Below, piece after piece: positions 43,998 through 52,698 of a stretch of DNA of 64,000 bases. The notes under the pieces were generated by a model, which made no database searches, was not told where the DNA came from, and saw only the letters and a program-made list of their open reading frames with translations. The stretch is taken from positions 170,541 through 234,540 of the forward strand of contig NZ_KN266212.1 of the NCBI RefSeq assembly GCF_000766945.1. Reading direction: 5' to 3'. This stretch comes from Cellvibrio mixtus subsp. mixtus J3-8. Lineage in GTDB: Bacteria; Pseudomonadota; Gammaproteobacteria; Pseudomonadales; Cellvibrionaceae. A program made the translations under genes and the position numbers. Every line of letters starts with the position of its first letter. The stretch's first letter is position 1.

Positions 43998-45662
43998 GTG
44001 ACGAGATTGATAGGCTTTTTTAAAAAATTGATGGGCTCCGGGACTGATAAGCCCGCTAAACAAGATAGTCCTGTAAAAACATCCGGGAAGTCGGCCCATG
44101 AACATGGGGCGAATAGCAGAAAACATCCACGTGAACGCCATCAGGGCCAGGAACGGAATCAAAGCCGGGACCATACCCAGGGACAAGATCGTCAAAGCCA
44201 GGAGCAGCAGCGTTCGCGTAATAATCGCAATCAACGCAGTACACAAAAATCCGAGCACATTGACAAATCCGCTGTGCGAGCAGAGAAACCTGCGCAACCC
44301 AAACCAGAAAAATCCCACGCTCCCAAACGCCCTGCCAAAGTAGATCACGGCCCCTGGGATATTTCCCAATTTCCAGTGGAAGAAATAGAGGGCAAAACCC
44401 GCTTCCATGATTTCGATCTGGAATTACCCCTGATGCGCGGTATTGCCGAGCTGGGTTTTAAATATTGCTCCCCGATTCAAGCCCAATCATTGCCCCATGC
44501 GTTGCAAGGTAAAGATGTTGTCGGTAAAGCGCAAACCGGGACGGGAAAAACTGCTGCATTTTTGACGGCAATTATTGATGATTTGTTAAAAAACCCCATC
44601 GCGGAAAAACGTTATGCCGGTGAAGCGCGTGCATTGGTCATTGCGCCCACGCGCGAACTGGTTATTCAAATCGCTGACGATGCGAAAGCGTTGTGCAAAT
44701 TTACGGATTTAAAAATCCATACCCTTGTTGGCGGTATGGATTACACCAAACAGCAACGCCATTTACACGAAGACCTGGTGGATATCCTTGTTGCTACCCC
44801 GGGCCGCTTGCTGGATTTTTGTGGCAACAAAGATGTATACCTTGATCAATTGGAAATACTGGTTATCGACGAAGCGGATCGCATGCTCGATATGGGTTTT
44901 ATTCCGCAGGTGCGGCAAATTGTTCGCCAGACACCGAAGCGTGAAGATCGCCAGACATTATTTTTCTCCGCGACATTTACTGATGATGTGCACAACCTCG
45001 TGCAGCAGTGGACTTACAAACCGGTCACCGTAGAAATTGAACCTGAATCCGTTGCCAATGCGCGAGTGGACCAACATGTGTACCTGGTTTCTACGGAAGA
45101 AAAATACACGCTGCTATACAACCTGATTCAACAGGAACACGCCGAGAGCATGATTGTGTTTGCCAATCGCCGCGATGAGTGCCGTGACCTGCATGAAAAG
45201 TTATTGCGCCATGGTATTAAGGCCGGTTTGCTCTCTGGCGAAATTACCCAGAACAAACGTGTGTCCACATTGGACGCATTTAAAAATGGTGATATCAAGG
45301 TATTGGTAGCTACCGATGTTGCGGGGCGCGGAATTCATATCAGTGGTATTAGCCACGTAGTGAATTTCACTTTGCCGGAAGAGCCGGAAGATTATGTACA
45401 CCGTATTGGCCGCACTGGTCGCGCCGGCAAAACCGGAACCTCGATCAGTTTTGCATGCGAGGATGATGCATTGCGTTTAGCGCCTATTGAAGAATTGTTG
45501 GGTAAGCCAATTAAATGCGAGCAACCGCCCGAACCTTTACTACTGGCGCCGCCGGATTTACCTCCTGCACCACCGCGTTCGCGTAATGGCAATGAGCGTT
45601 ACACTAATCGTTCAGTGGGAAATCGCCCCGGTGGTAATCGCAATCGTCGCCCGCGCCACTGA
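43998..45662 (+). CDS. rhlB: DEAD-box ATP-dependent RNA helicase RhlB
   Basis: About 554 residues. The start is uncertain: GTG 43998 (giving [15 protein letters not shown], like Pseudomonas RhlB) is preferred over TTG 43905 and ATG 44031, and none has a strong Shine-Dalgarno site. A basic, Gln/Arg-rich low-complexity region (about 20-115) comes first. The helicase core is complete: Q motif [13 protein letters not shown], motif [32 protein letters not shown] box [13 protein letters not shown], motif III FFSATF, and [10 protein letters not shown]. The C-terminal region has a Pro-rich part and an Arg/Gly/Asn tail, suited to RNA binding. RhlB unwinds mRNA structure for degradation with RNase E; the sequence [15 protein letters not shown] resembles the Pseudomonas type. 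An intrinsic terminator follows. Confidence 0.92.
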   Translation: MTRLIGFFKKLMGSGTDKPAKQDSPVKTSGKSAHEHGANSRKHPRERHQGQERNQSRDHTQGQDRQSQEQQRSRNNRNQRSTQKSEHIDKSAVRAEKPAQPKPEKSHAPKRPAKVDHGPWDISQFPVEEIEGKTRFHDFDLELPLMRGIAELGFKYCSPIQAQSLPHALQGKDVVGKAQTGTGKTAAFLTAIIDDLLKNPIAEKRYAGEARALVIAPTRELVIQIADDAKALCKFTDLKIHTLVGGMDYTKQQRHLHEDLVDILVATPGRLLDFCGNKDVYLDQLEILVIDEADRMLDMGFIPQVRQIVRQTPKREDRQTLFFSATFTDDVHNLVQQWTYKPVTVEIEPESVANARVDQHVYLVSTEEKYTLLYNLIQQEHAESMIVFANRRDECRDLHEKLLRHGIKAGLLSGEITQNKRVSTLDAFKNGDIKVLVATDVAGRGIHISGISHVVNFTLPEEPEDYVHRIGRTGRAGKTGTSISFACEDDALRLAPIEELLGKPIKCEQPPEPLLLAPPDLPPAPPRSRNGNERYTNRSVGNRPGGNRNRRPRH

Positions 45663-45693
45663 TTATTGATGCGTTAAGTAATAAATGAATTAA

Positions 45694-45724
45694 TTGCCCG
45701 GCACATGCCGGGCAAATTGTTTTT
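45694..45724 (+). terminator. Rho-independent terminator of rhlB
   Basis: TTGCCCGGC, short loop ACAT, GCCGGGCAA, followed by ATTGTTTTT. It lies 31 bp after the rhlB stop and ahead of the EamA gene. Confidence 0.8.
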
Positions 45725-45736
45725 AACGGAATGTTT

Positions 45737-46615
45737 ATGTCTGCTGCTTCCCCGGCCAAATCGGCATTACTCACGTTGCATCTCGGTGCTTTTATGATGG
45801 GTGCCACGGGTTTGTTTTCCAAAATTATTGAATTGCCCGCGTGGGATATCACTGGTTATCGCACCTGGATTGCAGCCGCAGTATTATTTGCCTGGGTGTG
45901 GTGGCGTGAGCGTAATATCGCTCTAAAATCACCGCGCGATTATGGCCGCATGTTGATATTGGGCGTATTGCTGGCGTTGCATTGGGTTACGTTTTTTTAT
46001 TCGATGCAAGTTGCCAATATCGCTGTGGGAATGATTTCGCTTTACGCCTATCCCGTCGTCACCGTATTTATCGAGCCCTGGATTAAACGCACGCAACTGG
46101 ATTGGCGCGATGTGGTCAGTGGTGTGTTGGTGTTAGTCGGGATTTACTGGCTGGTGCCGGAATTTGATCTCGGTAACAACCTCACCGAAGGTGTAATTTG
46201 GGGGGTGATTTCCGCACTCACATTTGCCGTGCGTAATTTATTGCTGAGCCATTGGTTTAGCAATCAAACTGCGGCGCGTTCCATGAGTTACCAGGTATTG
46301 ATTGTTGCATTATTGATGACACCGGTTTTGCTGTTATCAAACCATCAGCCTACCGAAAAAGATTGGTGGTTATTAATTTGCCTGGGGATTATTTTTACCG
46401 CTGTTACCCACACGCTGCTGGGTTTTTCATTGCGTTATTTAACCGCGAAAACGGTGGGGCTGGTGGCTTGCTTGCAGCCGGTGTACGCGGTGATTTATGA
46501 AATTTTTCTGCTGCATGAAATTCCTGCGAGCAGCACCTTGATTGGCGGTGCGATTATTATGGGCGCTGCGATTTATGAATCAGTGCGCGAGCATAAAAAA
46601 TCCGGTTATGCCTGA
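45737..46615 (+). CDS. EamA/DMT superfamily exporter
   Basis: 292 residues from ATG 45737 (ATG 45731 abuts the only ribosome binding site). It has ten predicted membrane segments in two EamA repeats; the first begins LLTLHLGAFMMGATGLFSKI and the second LTEGVIWGVISALTFAVRNL. Family motifs are seen in ALHWVTFFYSMQVANIAVGM and AKTVGLVACLQPVYAVIYEI. The superfamily exports amino acids, drugs or metabolites; the substrate cannot be read from the sequence. The gene is on the same strand as the LigB-type dioxygenase, 37 bp upstream of it, so they may form an operon. Confidence 0.92.
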   Translation: MSAASPAKSALLTLHLGAFMMGATGLFSKIIELPAWDITGYRTWIAAAVLFAWVWWRERNIALKSPRDYGRMLILGVLLALHWVTFFYSMQVANIAVGMISLYAYPVVTVFIEPWIKRTQLDWRDVVSGVLVLVGIYWLVPEFDLGNNLTEGVIWGVISALTFAVRNLLLSHWFSNQTAARSMSYQVLIVALLMTPVLLLSNHQPTEKDWWLLICLGIIFTAVTHTLLGFSLRYLTAKTVGLVACLQPVYAVIYEIFLLHEIPASSTLIGGAIIMGAAIYESVREHKKSGYA

Positions 46616-46652
46616 TCTTGACTAAACTCCTGTTAATTGCGGAGGAAAGATT

Positions 46653-47459
46653 ATGAGTAAAACATTAATGCCAGTAGTATTTGTTCCCCATGGTGGTGGC
46701 CCAATGCCATTGCTGGGGGATGCCAGCCATCGTGAACTGACTGCATTTATGCAAAACCTCGCACAGGATCTGCCAACGCCTGAAGCGATCCTGGTAATTA
46801 GTGCCCATTGGGAAGAATCGATTGCGCACGTATCCAGTGCTGCCAACCCCGCCATGATTTTTGACTATTACGGCTTCCCTCCCGAAAGTTATGAGTTTCG
46901 TTATCCTGCACCCGGCCAACCACAGCTGGCAGAAAATATTGCACAACTGCTGCGCGCCAATAATATTCCGGTCACCCTGGATGACCAGCGCGGCTATGAT
47001 CACGGTACATTTGTGCCCTTGTTACTCAGCTACCCGCACGCGGATATCCCGGTAGTGCAATTATCATTGCTGGCCTCACTCGATCCTGCCGCTCATATCG
47101 CCCTTGGCAACGCCATAGCGCCGTTACGTGAGCAAGGTGTATTAATTCTTGGATCGGGAATGTCATTCCATAATATGCGCGCGTTTTTCTCACCGAGCCC
47201 GACAGTAAAAACAAAAAGCGACAATTTCGATCAATGGCTGGTTGAAACCCTGACCAGTAATGCGCTGGATTATTCGCAGCGCGCAAAGCGATTAAACACG
47301 TGGGCAAGTGCACCTGATGCACGTTTCAGCCATCCGCGTGAGGAGCATCTGTTGCCTTTGCATGTTTGCTTTGGTGCGGCAAAGGCTTCATCTGGCGCGC
47401 AACATAATTTTGGCGGTTATCTATTGGGTACTCGCGTGAGTGGATTCCTCTGGCAATAA
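46653..47459 (+). CDS. Class III extradiol ring-cleavage dioxygenase, LigB/DODA-type
   Basis: 268 residues. The metal centre of the DODA/LigB family is visible: the first His in FVPHGGGPMPLL, the second in ISAHWEES, a third in YDHGTFVPLL, and SGMSFHNMRAF near the C-terminal side. The family uses Fe(II) (or Zn in plants) to cleave aromatic diols such as DOPA, opening the ring; the closest general match is the YgiD-type 4,5-DOPA dioxygenase. GGAGGAAAG 5-8 nt before the ATG is a strong ribosome binding site. It follows an EamA exporter gene, which might export a product. The physiological substrate is unknown. Confidence 0.93.
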   Translation: MSKTLMPVVFVPHGGGPMPLLGDASHRELTAFMQNLAQDLPTPEAILVISAHWEESIAHVSSAANPAMIFDYYGFPPESYEFRYPAPGQPQLAENIAQLLRANNIPVTLDDQRGYDHGTFVPLLLSYPHADIPVVQLSLLASLDPAAHIALGNAIAPLREQGVLILGSGMSFHNMRAFFSPSPTVKTKSDNFDQWLVETLTSNALDYSQRAKRLNTWASAPDARFSHPREEHLLPLHVCFGAAKASSGAQHNFGGYLLGTRVSGFLWQ

Positions 47460-47560
47460 TTTGTCGCCTTGCGCGGTTTTGGCGCATTTTAGTAATTCTT
47501 GGCTACACTCAATAATTATTCGCAAGCAATTGCTAATGGAATGTTATTGAGAGTGATCTG

Positions 47561-48817
47561 ATGAAAAAGATTCTGGTCGTTGAAGACAGTGAGATGGTAA
47601 TGAAGGTATTGCGCCACCTGGTGCAATCTTCATCCCTGGTTTATGAAGCCGTGTATGCAAATAGCCTGGCACAAGCGACAGATGCCTATGAGCAAAATCC
47701 CCACGATTTTTTTGCGGCCCTGGTTGATTTGAATTTGCCCGATGCCCCTAACGGTGAAGTGGTTGATTTTACCCTCGGCAAAAAAATTCCCACCATTGTA
47801 TTAACTGGTAGCTACGACGAAAAACGTCGCGAACAACTTTTCAATAAAGGTATCGTGGATTACGTTACCAAGGAAGGTCGCTACGCTTACAGTAAAGCAA
47901 TTGGCATGATCAATCGCCTGGAAAAAAACCAGCATATTAAAGTGTTGGTGGTCGATGATTCCGATATGTCGCGCAAGCATGTGGCCAATTTATTCAAACG
48001 GCATTTATTCCAGGTGCTGGAAGCTGTTGATGGTGTGGATGCAATTAAAGTCCTGCTGGAGAACCCGGATATTAAATTGGTTATCACCGATTACAATATG
48101 CCCAGGATGGATGGTTTTGAATTGGTGCGCAACCTGCGTTACAAATACGACAAAACCGATTTGATTATGATTGGCGTTTCCGGTGAAAGCAGTGAAGCAT
48201 TGTCTGCCAAATTTATTAAACACGGCGCCAATGATTTTTTGCGCAAACCGTTCCATCCTGAAGAGTTTTATTGCCGGATTATCCATAACATTGAGTCGCT
48301 CGAATTAATTGAGCAGATCACCTACAGCTCGCAGCGCGATCATTTAACGGGCCTTTACCATCGTTCCTATTTCTTTAATGCGGCACGTGAGTTGTATCGC
48401 CAGGCGGTAGAAAAAGCATCACCTTTATCATTGGCAATTATTAATATTGATCATTTCAGCCAGGTGAATGAGCAACATGGCAATTCCTGGGGCGATGTGG
48501 CTTTGAAATGCATCGCCACCAGCTTGCAAAATATGCTGGGGCGGTTTTTATTAGCGCGCGCCGATAGCGATGATTTTTTTGTGTTGATGCCCGGGCTTGA
48601 CCATGAAAAAGCGGCATCCTTTCTGGCTAAGGTAAAGCAATTATTGGCCGCAGAAAGTTTTCATATTGATGGCGCTGACACACATTTTTATTTCAGCGCG
48701 GGTATTTGTGATCAGTTGCACCAAAGCCTTGACCAGCAATTGGCACAAGCCAATATTTATTTGCAGCGCGCAAAAGAAGCCGGGGGCAATATGATCGTCG
48801 ATGATGGCGATGAATAA
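47561..48817 (+). CDS. Two-receiver regulator with degenerate GGDEF domain
   Basis: 418 residues. Receiver 1 (about 1-120) has LVVEDS, Asp in FAALVDLNLPD, and Lys in VDYVTKEGRY. Receiver 2 (about 128-250) is fully conserved: VLVVDDSDMS, LVITDYNMPRMDG and DFLRKPFHPEEF. The C-terminal 150 residues are a GGDEF domain by overall fold (RDHLTGLYHRSYFFNAAREL, IINIDHFSQVNEQHGNSWGD), but the active-site loop reads RADSDDFFVLM instead of RxGGDEF, so it should not make c-di-GMP. It may bind it or act as a signal-transfer domain. It has no membrane segments. The gene is monocistronic, followed by a terminator. Confidence 0.93.
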   Translation: MKKILVVEDSEMVMKVLRHLVQSSSLVYEAVYANSLAQATDAYEQNPHDFFAALVDLNLPDAPNGEVVDFTLGKKIPTIVLTGSYDEKRREQLFNKGIVDYVTKEGRYAYSKAIGMINRLEKNQHIKVLVVDDSDMSRKHVANLFKRHLFQVLEAVDGVDAIKVLLENPDIKLVITDYNMPRMDGFELVRNLRYKYDKTDLIMIGVSGESSEALSAKFIKHGANDFLRKPFHPEEFYCRIIHNIESLELIEQITYSSQRDHLTGLYHRSYFFNAARELYRQAVEKASPLSLAIINIDHFSQVNEQHGNSWGDVALKCIATSLQNMLGRFLLARADSDDFFVLMPGLDHEKAASFLAKVKQLLAAESFHIDGADTHFYFSAGICDQLHQSLDQQLAQANIYLQRAKEAGGNMIVDDGDE

Positions 48818-48847
48818 CCATTGTTGATGGATAATCATTATTGTAGC

Positions 48848-48868
48848 GGCGCGTTTATCGCGCCTTTT
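48848..48868 (+). terminator. Rho-independent terminator between convergent genes
   Basis: GGCGCG, loop TTTAT, CGCGCC, then TTTT. It ends the two-receiver regulator transcript; cysZ converges from the other side. Confidence 0.75.
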
Positions 48869-48887
48869 CCTTTGCCCCATGAAAAAG

Positions 48888-49622
48888 CTACAGTTGCTTG
48901 ATTTCCCTGACCCAATAAATTGTTGCTCCGGCCACAGCAACCGGTGTAACAAAAATATTTAATAGTGGCACCATACTTCCTAGCAAAATAATCCCGCCAT
49001 AGGAATAACTGGTGAGTTGTTGTGTGTTCAGGCGGCGGCGTAGCTCGCGAAAACGTAATTGGTGATTATCAGCAGGGTAATCTGAATATTGGATCGCCAT
49101 GCACCAGCAACTCCAGAGCGCAGCGATTATTGCACCCAGCAGGTTGGCACCGGGGATAAAAAACAGGGCGATAAAAATAATTAGCACCAATAATCCCCGG
49201 GTCATAAAATACCAAAGCTTGATTGCTTCGCGTTGCAGTGTGCGCGGAATCAATAAACTCCAGGGTTCGTCGGGCGGCGCAATACCGGTTAATTGCGTTT
49301 CAATTTTTTCTGCGAGCAAACCAAAAAAAGGCGCTGCCAAAAAATTGGTAATGATATTAAAACTGTATCCATACACAATCAAAAATATAAAGGCGACTAA
49401 CGGCCATAATATCCAGGTTAGCCATTGCAGCCAGCCGGGCGTCAGTGCCTGAATTTCTGCAAACACGTCACCAAAGGCATTTAGTAATGCAGCGGTAACC
49501 AAAAAGAAAATCAGCACATTTACGAGCAGCGGGATCAAAATAAATTTGCGCAAGCCCGGCTGCAAAATCAAGCGCATGCCTTCCAGAAAATAATTTATTG
49601 CTTTACCGGGTGAACCTTGCAT
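48888..49622 (-). CDS. cysZ: Sulfate transporter CysZ
   Basis: 244 residues of the CysZ/EI24 family (PF07264). The N-terminus GKAINYFLEGMRLILQPGLR is typical. The hydrophobic segments KFILIPLLVNVLIFFLVTAA, WILWPLVAFIFLIVYGYSF, LLVLIIFIALFFIPGANLLG and GGIILLGSMVPLLNIFVTPV match the family topology, and the loop IQYSDYPADNHQLRFRELRR is its best-known signature. CysZ is a proton-coupled sulfate importer that supplies cysteine synthesis. The start codon directly abuts the stop of the rhombosortase gene (TAAATG), so the two are co-transcribed and probably translationally coupled. Confidence 0.95.
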   Translation of the reverse strand: MQGSPGKAINYFLEGMRLILQPGLRKFILIPLLVNVLIFFLVTAALLNAFGDVFAEIQALTPGWLQWLTWILWPLVAFIFLIVYGYSFNIITNFLAAPFFGLLAEKIETQLTGIAPPDEPWSLLIPRTLQREAIKLWYFMTRGLLVLIIFIALFFIPGANLLGAIIAALWSCWCMAIQYSDYPADNHQLRFRELRRRLNTQQLTSYSYGGIILLGSMVPLLNIFVTPVAVAGATIYWVREIKQL

Positions 49623-50216
49623 TTATGGTTTCCTCTTTTTCAGTTGGATTAACCCATCGCCCAAGGCAAATGCCGCCCCTGCAATCGCTCCGTATACGTG
49701 AGACTCCACGGCAACTGTGGCAGGAATTAATTGTTGCAAATCGGTGGCTTCATAACCGGGTAGGTTTTCTTGCAATAATTTGCCCATGATTAATAATAAT
49801 CCTGTAGCTTTTATCCAGAGTGGATAGGCGCGCGTTTGTATCAATCCTGCCACAATTAAACCGTGGATTGCGCCGGATAAACCCGCGTAAGGCTGGTACT
49901 CAGGATTAAACCAATATATCCCCAGGCCAACAACCAAACAGCTGGACAACAATAGATACACGTATTTTTGCAATGTCATTTCACTGAGTAATGCCAGCGT
50001 ACAAAGTATTAATGCGGCAGTATTCATTAATGTGTGCGCCCAGCCGAAATGAACAAAATTAGCCGTGAAAATTCGCCAGTATTGGCCTTGGCGGGTTGGT
50101 GTTGGATCAAGGCTGAATAGGTTGAATAAATGGGGTTCAAACATTGCCAGCACTAATATTACGGCACTCACGGCGAGGCTTGCCAGGAAGGTCGGATGGG
50201 AAAGGGATCTTTTCAT
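49623..50216 (-). CDS. rrtA: Rhombosortase, rhomboid-like intramembrane protease
   Basis: 197 residues, six to seven membrane segments. Rhomboid-type residues are present: QYWRIFTANFVHFGWAHTLM with the conserved His and Asn nearby, the catalytic Ser in YAGLSGAIHGLIVAG (GLSG-x-IHG), and the catalytic His in VESHVYGAIAGAAF. The compact size and these motifs fit the rhombosortase subfamily (TIGR03902), which cleaves GlyGly-CTERM proteins so they can be anchored or released at the cell surface. No GlyGly-CTERM protein is seen in this window, so its substrates lie elsewhere. The stop abuts the cysZ start. It lies 7 bp after the end of a PhyH-like gene, forming a three-gene operon. Confidence 0.9.
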   Translation of the reverse strand: MKRSLSHPTFLASLAVSAVILVLAMFEPHLFNLFSLDPTPTRQGQYWRIFTANFVHFGWAHTLMNTAALILCTLALLSEMTLQKYVYLLLSSCLVVGLGIYWFNPEYQPYAGLSGAIHGLIVAGLIQTRAYPLWIKATGLLLIMGKLLQENLPGYEATDLQQLIPATVAVESHVYGAIAGAAFALGDGLIQLKKRKP

Positions 50217-50223
50217 ATGGGCT

Positions 50224-50880
50224 TTACAAGTAGGCAGAAATTAATTCGACGGGCGCGAATTCCATATGGATGACCCGCCTTCTGTCCGGTTTGGTTGCCT
50301 TGCTTGATGCGTGCACCAATAAAGGTTTCATCACCAGTGCGGATCTTTTGGGAGCAAGGCAGTAAACGGGTAATATCTCTTCGCTAAGTGCGTGTATTTG
50401 TTGCGTTGATAATATTCCGTTATTGTGACTTCCCGGCAAAACTTTCAGGCAACCATTTTCATGGTGATTGTCATCAAGGTGAAAACGCAAGGTTACCATT
50501 TGATTAAGTATATTGGTGGGCGGTTGCACATGATGAGATCCATCCTTAATGCTCCACGGCCCCCAATCCTGATGTGAAAATTTGCGCGGCATGCAAAGTG
50601 TTTTATCCTGGTGCCAGCTAACCAGCCAATTTTGCCCAGCAGTTTTATTGAAAAGAATGCAGCGCATTAATTGCGGCTTATCCTGCATATAATATTCAGC
50701 AAGTTGCAATACCGGGGCGGATTGGGCGAGTTGTTGCAGCGTGGATAGCTTGGTGTCAGCGTGGCGAATACCTGCTGAATCGCATTCCTGGAGCTGGTCA
50801 ATGTCCCGATGAATATTATCTATATCGTTTGGAGGGGGAATATTTTCAACCAGCTCAAAACCGTGCGTTAAAAAATTCAT
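50224..50880 (-). CDS. Phytanoyl-CoA dioxygenase (PhyH) family oxygenase
   Basis: 218 residues. The Fe(II)/2-oxoglutarate site is visible: LVSWHQDKTL supplies His-x-Asp, LLVHASSKATKPDRRRVIHM supplies the distal His and the 2-oxoglutarate-binding Arg. The fold resembles PhyH-type hydroxylases (PF05721), which act on a wide range of small molecules or, in some bacteria, modify metabolites or translation factors. The substrate is unknown. It has no signal peptide and is cytoplasmic. It is first in the operon with the rhombosortase and cysZ genes. A strong terminator separates it from the PA4642-like gene upstream. Confidence 0.88.
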   Translation of the reverse strand: MNFLTHGFELVENIPPPNDIDNIHRDIDQLQECDSAGIRHADTKLSTLQQLAQSAPVLQLAEYYMQDKPQLMRCILFNKTAGQNWLVSWHQDKTLCMPRKFSHQDWGPWSIKDGSHHVQPPTNILNQMVTLRFHLDDNHHENGCLKVLPGSHNNGILSTQQIHALSEEILPVYCLAPKRSALVMKPLLVHASSKATKPDRRRVIHMEFAPVELISAYL

Positions 50881-50890
50881 AAGTCGATAA

Positions 50891-50920
50891 AATTAAAGGC
50901 CGCATAAGCGGCCTTTAATT
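50891..50920 (-). terminator. Rho-independent terminator after the PA4642-like gene
   Basis: AATTAAAGGCCGC, loop of four, GCGGCCTTTAATT: a perfect 13-bp stem immediately at the stop of the PA4642-like gene, with TTTAATTTTAT downstream on the minus strand. Confidence 0.85.
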
Positions 50921-51216
50921 TATTTTGCGCCTGCCGCTTCCAGTGCCTGGGCATATTCTTCACCGTTGCGATGTCCTTTTACTGATTGCAGGAAGGTTTT
51001 ACCATCCGGGCCTACTGCATTGATATCCTTGCCTGCTTCAACGAAAAATTTTACAAAAGTGGCAAAGTTTCCGCCAAGCATACCGCGGTAGGCTTTTTCG
51101 AGCAGATGGTAATCGGCATTAACGCCTGCGGGGGCGGGGTAATCCAAAAAGGTTTTGATTCGTTCATCGGTAAAGGTTTCGCCGAGGACTTTTTCTTTAT
51201 CTTTGCGTAGGCTCAT
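50920..51216 (-). CDS. PA4642 family conserved small protein
   Basis: 98 residues, cytoplasmic and acidic-to-neutral. MSLRKDKEKVLGETFTDERI followed by KTFLDYPAP, LLEKAYRGM, FVKFFVEAGKDINAVGPDGK and GHRNGEEYAQALEAAG matches the conserved pattern of the Pseudomonas PA4642 family, whose function is unknown. The C-terminal half resembles one ankyrin-like helical repeat, though this is weak. It lies 20 bp downstream of gatB on the same strand, after the gatCAB operon, and may be co-transcribed with it; a terminator ends the unit. Confidence 0.85.
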   Translation of the reverse strand: MSLRKDKEKVLGETFTDERIKTFLDYPAPAGVNADYHLLEKAYRGMLGGNFATFVKFFVEAGKDINAVGPDGKTFLQSVKGHRNGEEYAQALEAAGAK

Positions 51217-51236
51217 TTTAAAAATCTCTTTGTTAA

Positions 51237-52682
51237 TTACCCATTCAACTTCTTGACCAATAACTCATTCAGCGCCTGCGGATTCGCCTGGCCTTTAGAT
51301 GCTTTCATCGCCTGGCCTACAAAGAATCCAAGCATTTTCGCACGCTTGTCTTCGGCGGCAGCACGATAACCTTCCACTTGCGCCGTATTTGCTGCGATGA
51401 TGTCATCGATAATTTTTTCCAGAGCGCCAGTATCAGAAACCTGTTTCAAACCTTTGGTTTCGATGATGGTATCCGCATCGCCTTCGCCATTGGCAATCGC
51501 TTCAAATACTTGCTTGGCGATTTTGCTGGAGAGTGTGCCATCTTTAATTCTTACTACCAAACCGGCGAGTAATTCCGGGGTTACCGGTGAATGATCGATA
51601 CGTTGTTCGGTGCGATTTAAATAGGCGCCGAGGTCGGCCATGATCCAGTTGGCAGTGAGTTTTGGTTCATTGGAAATTTTTGTTGAAGCTTCAAAAAATG
51701 CTGCGCTGAATTTATCCATGGTGATTTGTCCAGCGTCATAGCTGCTCAAACCATATTGCTCCACAAAACGTGCGCGTTTGGCTTCGGGTAATTCCGGCAT
51801 TTGTTTGCGCACTGATTCGATGTATTCATCATCCAGGATTACTGGCAGCAAATCCGGGCAGGGGAAGTAACGGTAATCGTTGCTGTCTTCTTTACTGCGC
51901 ATGGAGCGGGCTTTTTTAGTGTCGCCGTTGTACAGGCGGGTTTCCTGGGTAATTTTCCCGCCGTCTTCCAGAACATCAATTTGACGCTCAACTTCAAGCT
52001 CAATTGCCTCTTCCATAAATTTAAAGGAGTTGAGGTTTTTGGTTTCGGTACGGGTGCCGAGTTTTTCTGTGCCTTTCGGACGAACAGAAATGTTTACGTC
52101 AAAGCGCATGGAACCTTGCGACATTTCACCATCGCAAATTTCCAGCGACGTGACGATTGAATGCAGTTTTTTTGCGAAGGCCACCGCTTCTTCAGCGCTG
52201 CGCATATCCGGTTCAGTTACCACTTCGATCAATGGGGTTCCTGCGCGGTTTAAATCGATTCCGCTCATGCCCGCAAAATCTTCATGCAAGGATTTGCCTG
52301 CATCTTCTTCCAGATGGGCGTGGTGAATGCGAACGCGTTTGGTGCGGCCACCTTCCAATTCCAAATCCACAAAACCAGCGCCGACAATTGGCTCAGCGAG
52401 TTGTGTAGTTTGATAACCTTTCGGCAAATCCGGATAAAAATAATTTTTACGTTCAAATACAGAACGTTTGCCGATTTCTGCATTCACAGCCAAACCAAAC
52501 ATGGTAGCAAAACGAAAGGCTTCTTCGTTGGCAACTGGCAAAGTACCCGGCAACGCCAAATCAACTGCGGAGGCTTGGGTATTTGGCTCAGCGCCGAATG
52601 CAGTACTGGAGCCGGAGAAAATTTTGGTTTTGGTGGCAAGTTGTACGTGAACTTCCAACCCGATTACAGTTTCCCATTGCAT
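51237..52682 (-). CDS. gatB: Asp-tRNA(Asn)/Glu-tRNA(Gln) amidotransferase subunit B
   Basis: 481 residues from ATG 52682, which has GAGAAAAA upstream; the frame is open to 52763 but overlaps gatA. GatB binds the mischarged tRNA and activates its Glu or Asp side chain for amidation. It begins [20 protein letters not shown], the family signature, and includes the Zn/Mg-site and catalytic blocks [40 protein letters not shown] and [20 protein letters not shown]. The YqeY-like tail is at the C-terminus ([20 protein letters not shown]). It follows gatA by 16 bp and closes gatCAB. The organism therefore makes Gln-tRNA(Gln) or Asn-tRNA(Asn) by transamidation, at least in part. Confidence 0.97.
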   Translation of the reverse strand: MQWETVIGLEVHVQLATKTKIFSGSSTAFGAEPNTQASAVDLALPGTLPVANEEAFRFATMFGLAVNAEIGKRSVFERKNYFYPDLPKGYQTTQLAEPIVGAGFVDLELEGGRTKRVRIHHAHLEEDAGKSLHEDFAGMSGIDLNRAGTPLIEVVTEPDMRSAEEAVAFAKKLHSIVTSLEICDGEMSQGSMRFDVNISVRPKGTEKLGTRTETKNLNSFKFMEEAIELEVERQIDVLEDGGKITQETRLYNGDTKKARSMRSKEDSNDYRYFPCPDLLPVILDDEYIESVRKQMPELPEAKRARFVEQYGLSSYDAGQITMDKFSAAFFEASTKISNEPKLTANWIMADLGAYLNRTEQRIDHSPVTPELLAGLVVRIKDGTLSSKIAKQVFEAIANGEGDADTIIETKGLKQVSDTGALEKIIDDIIAANTAQVEGYRAAAEDKRAKMLGFFVGQAMKASKGQANPQALNELLVKKLNG

Positions 52683-52698
52683 AATTTTTCTCGCATCA

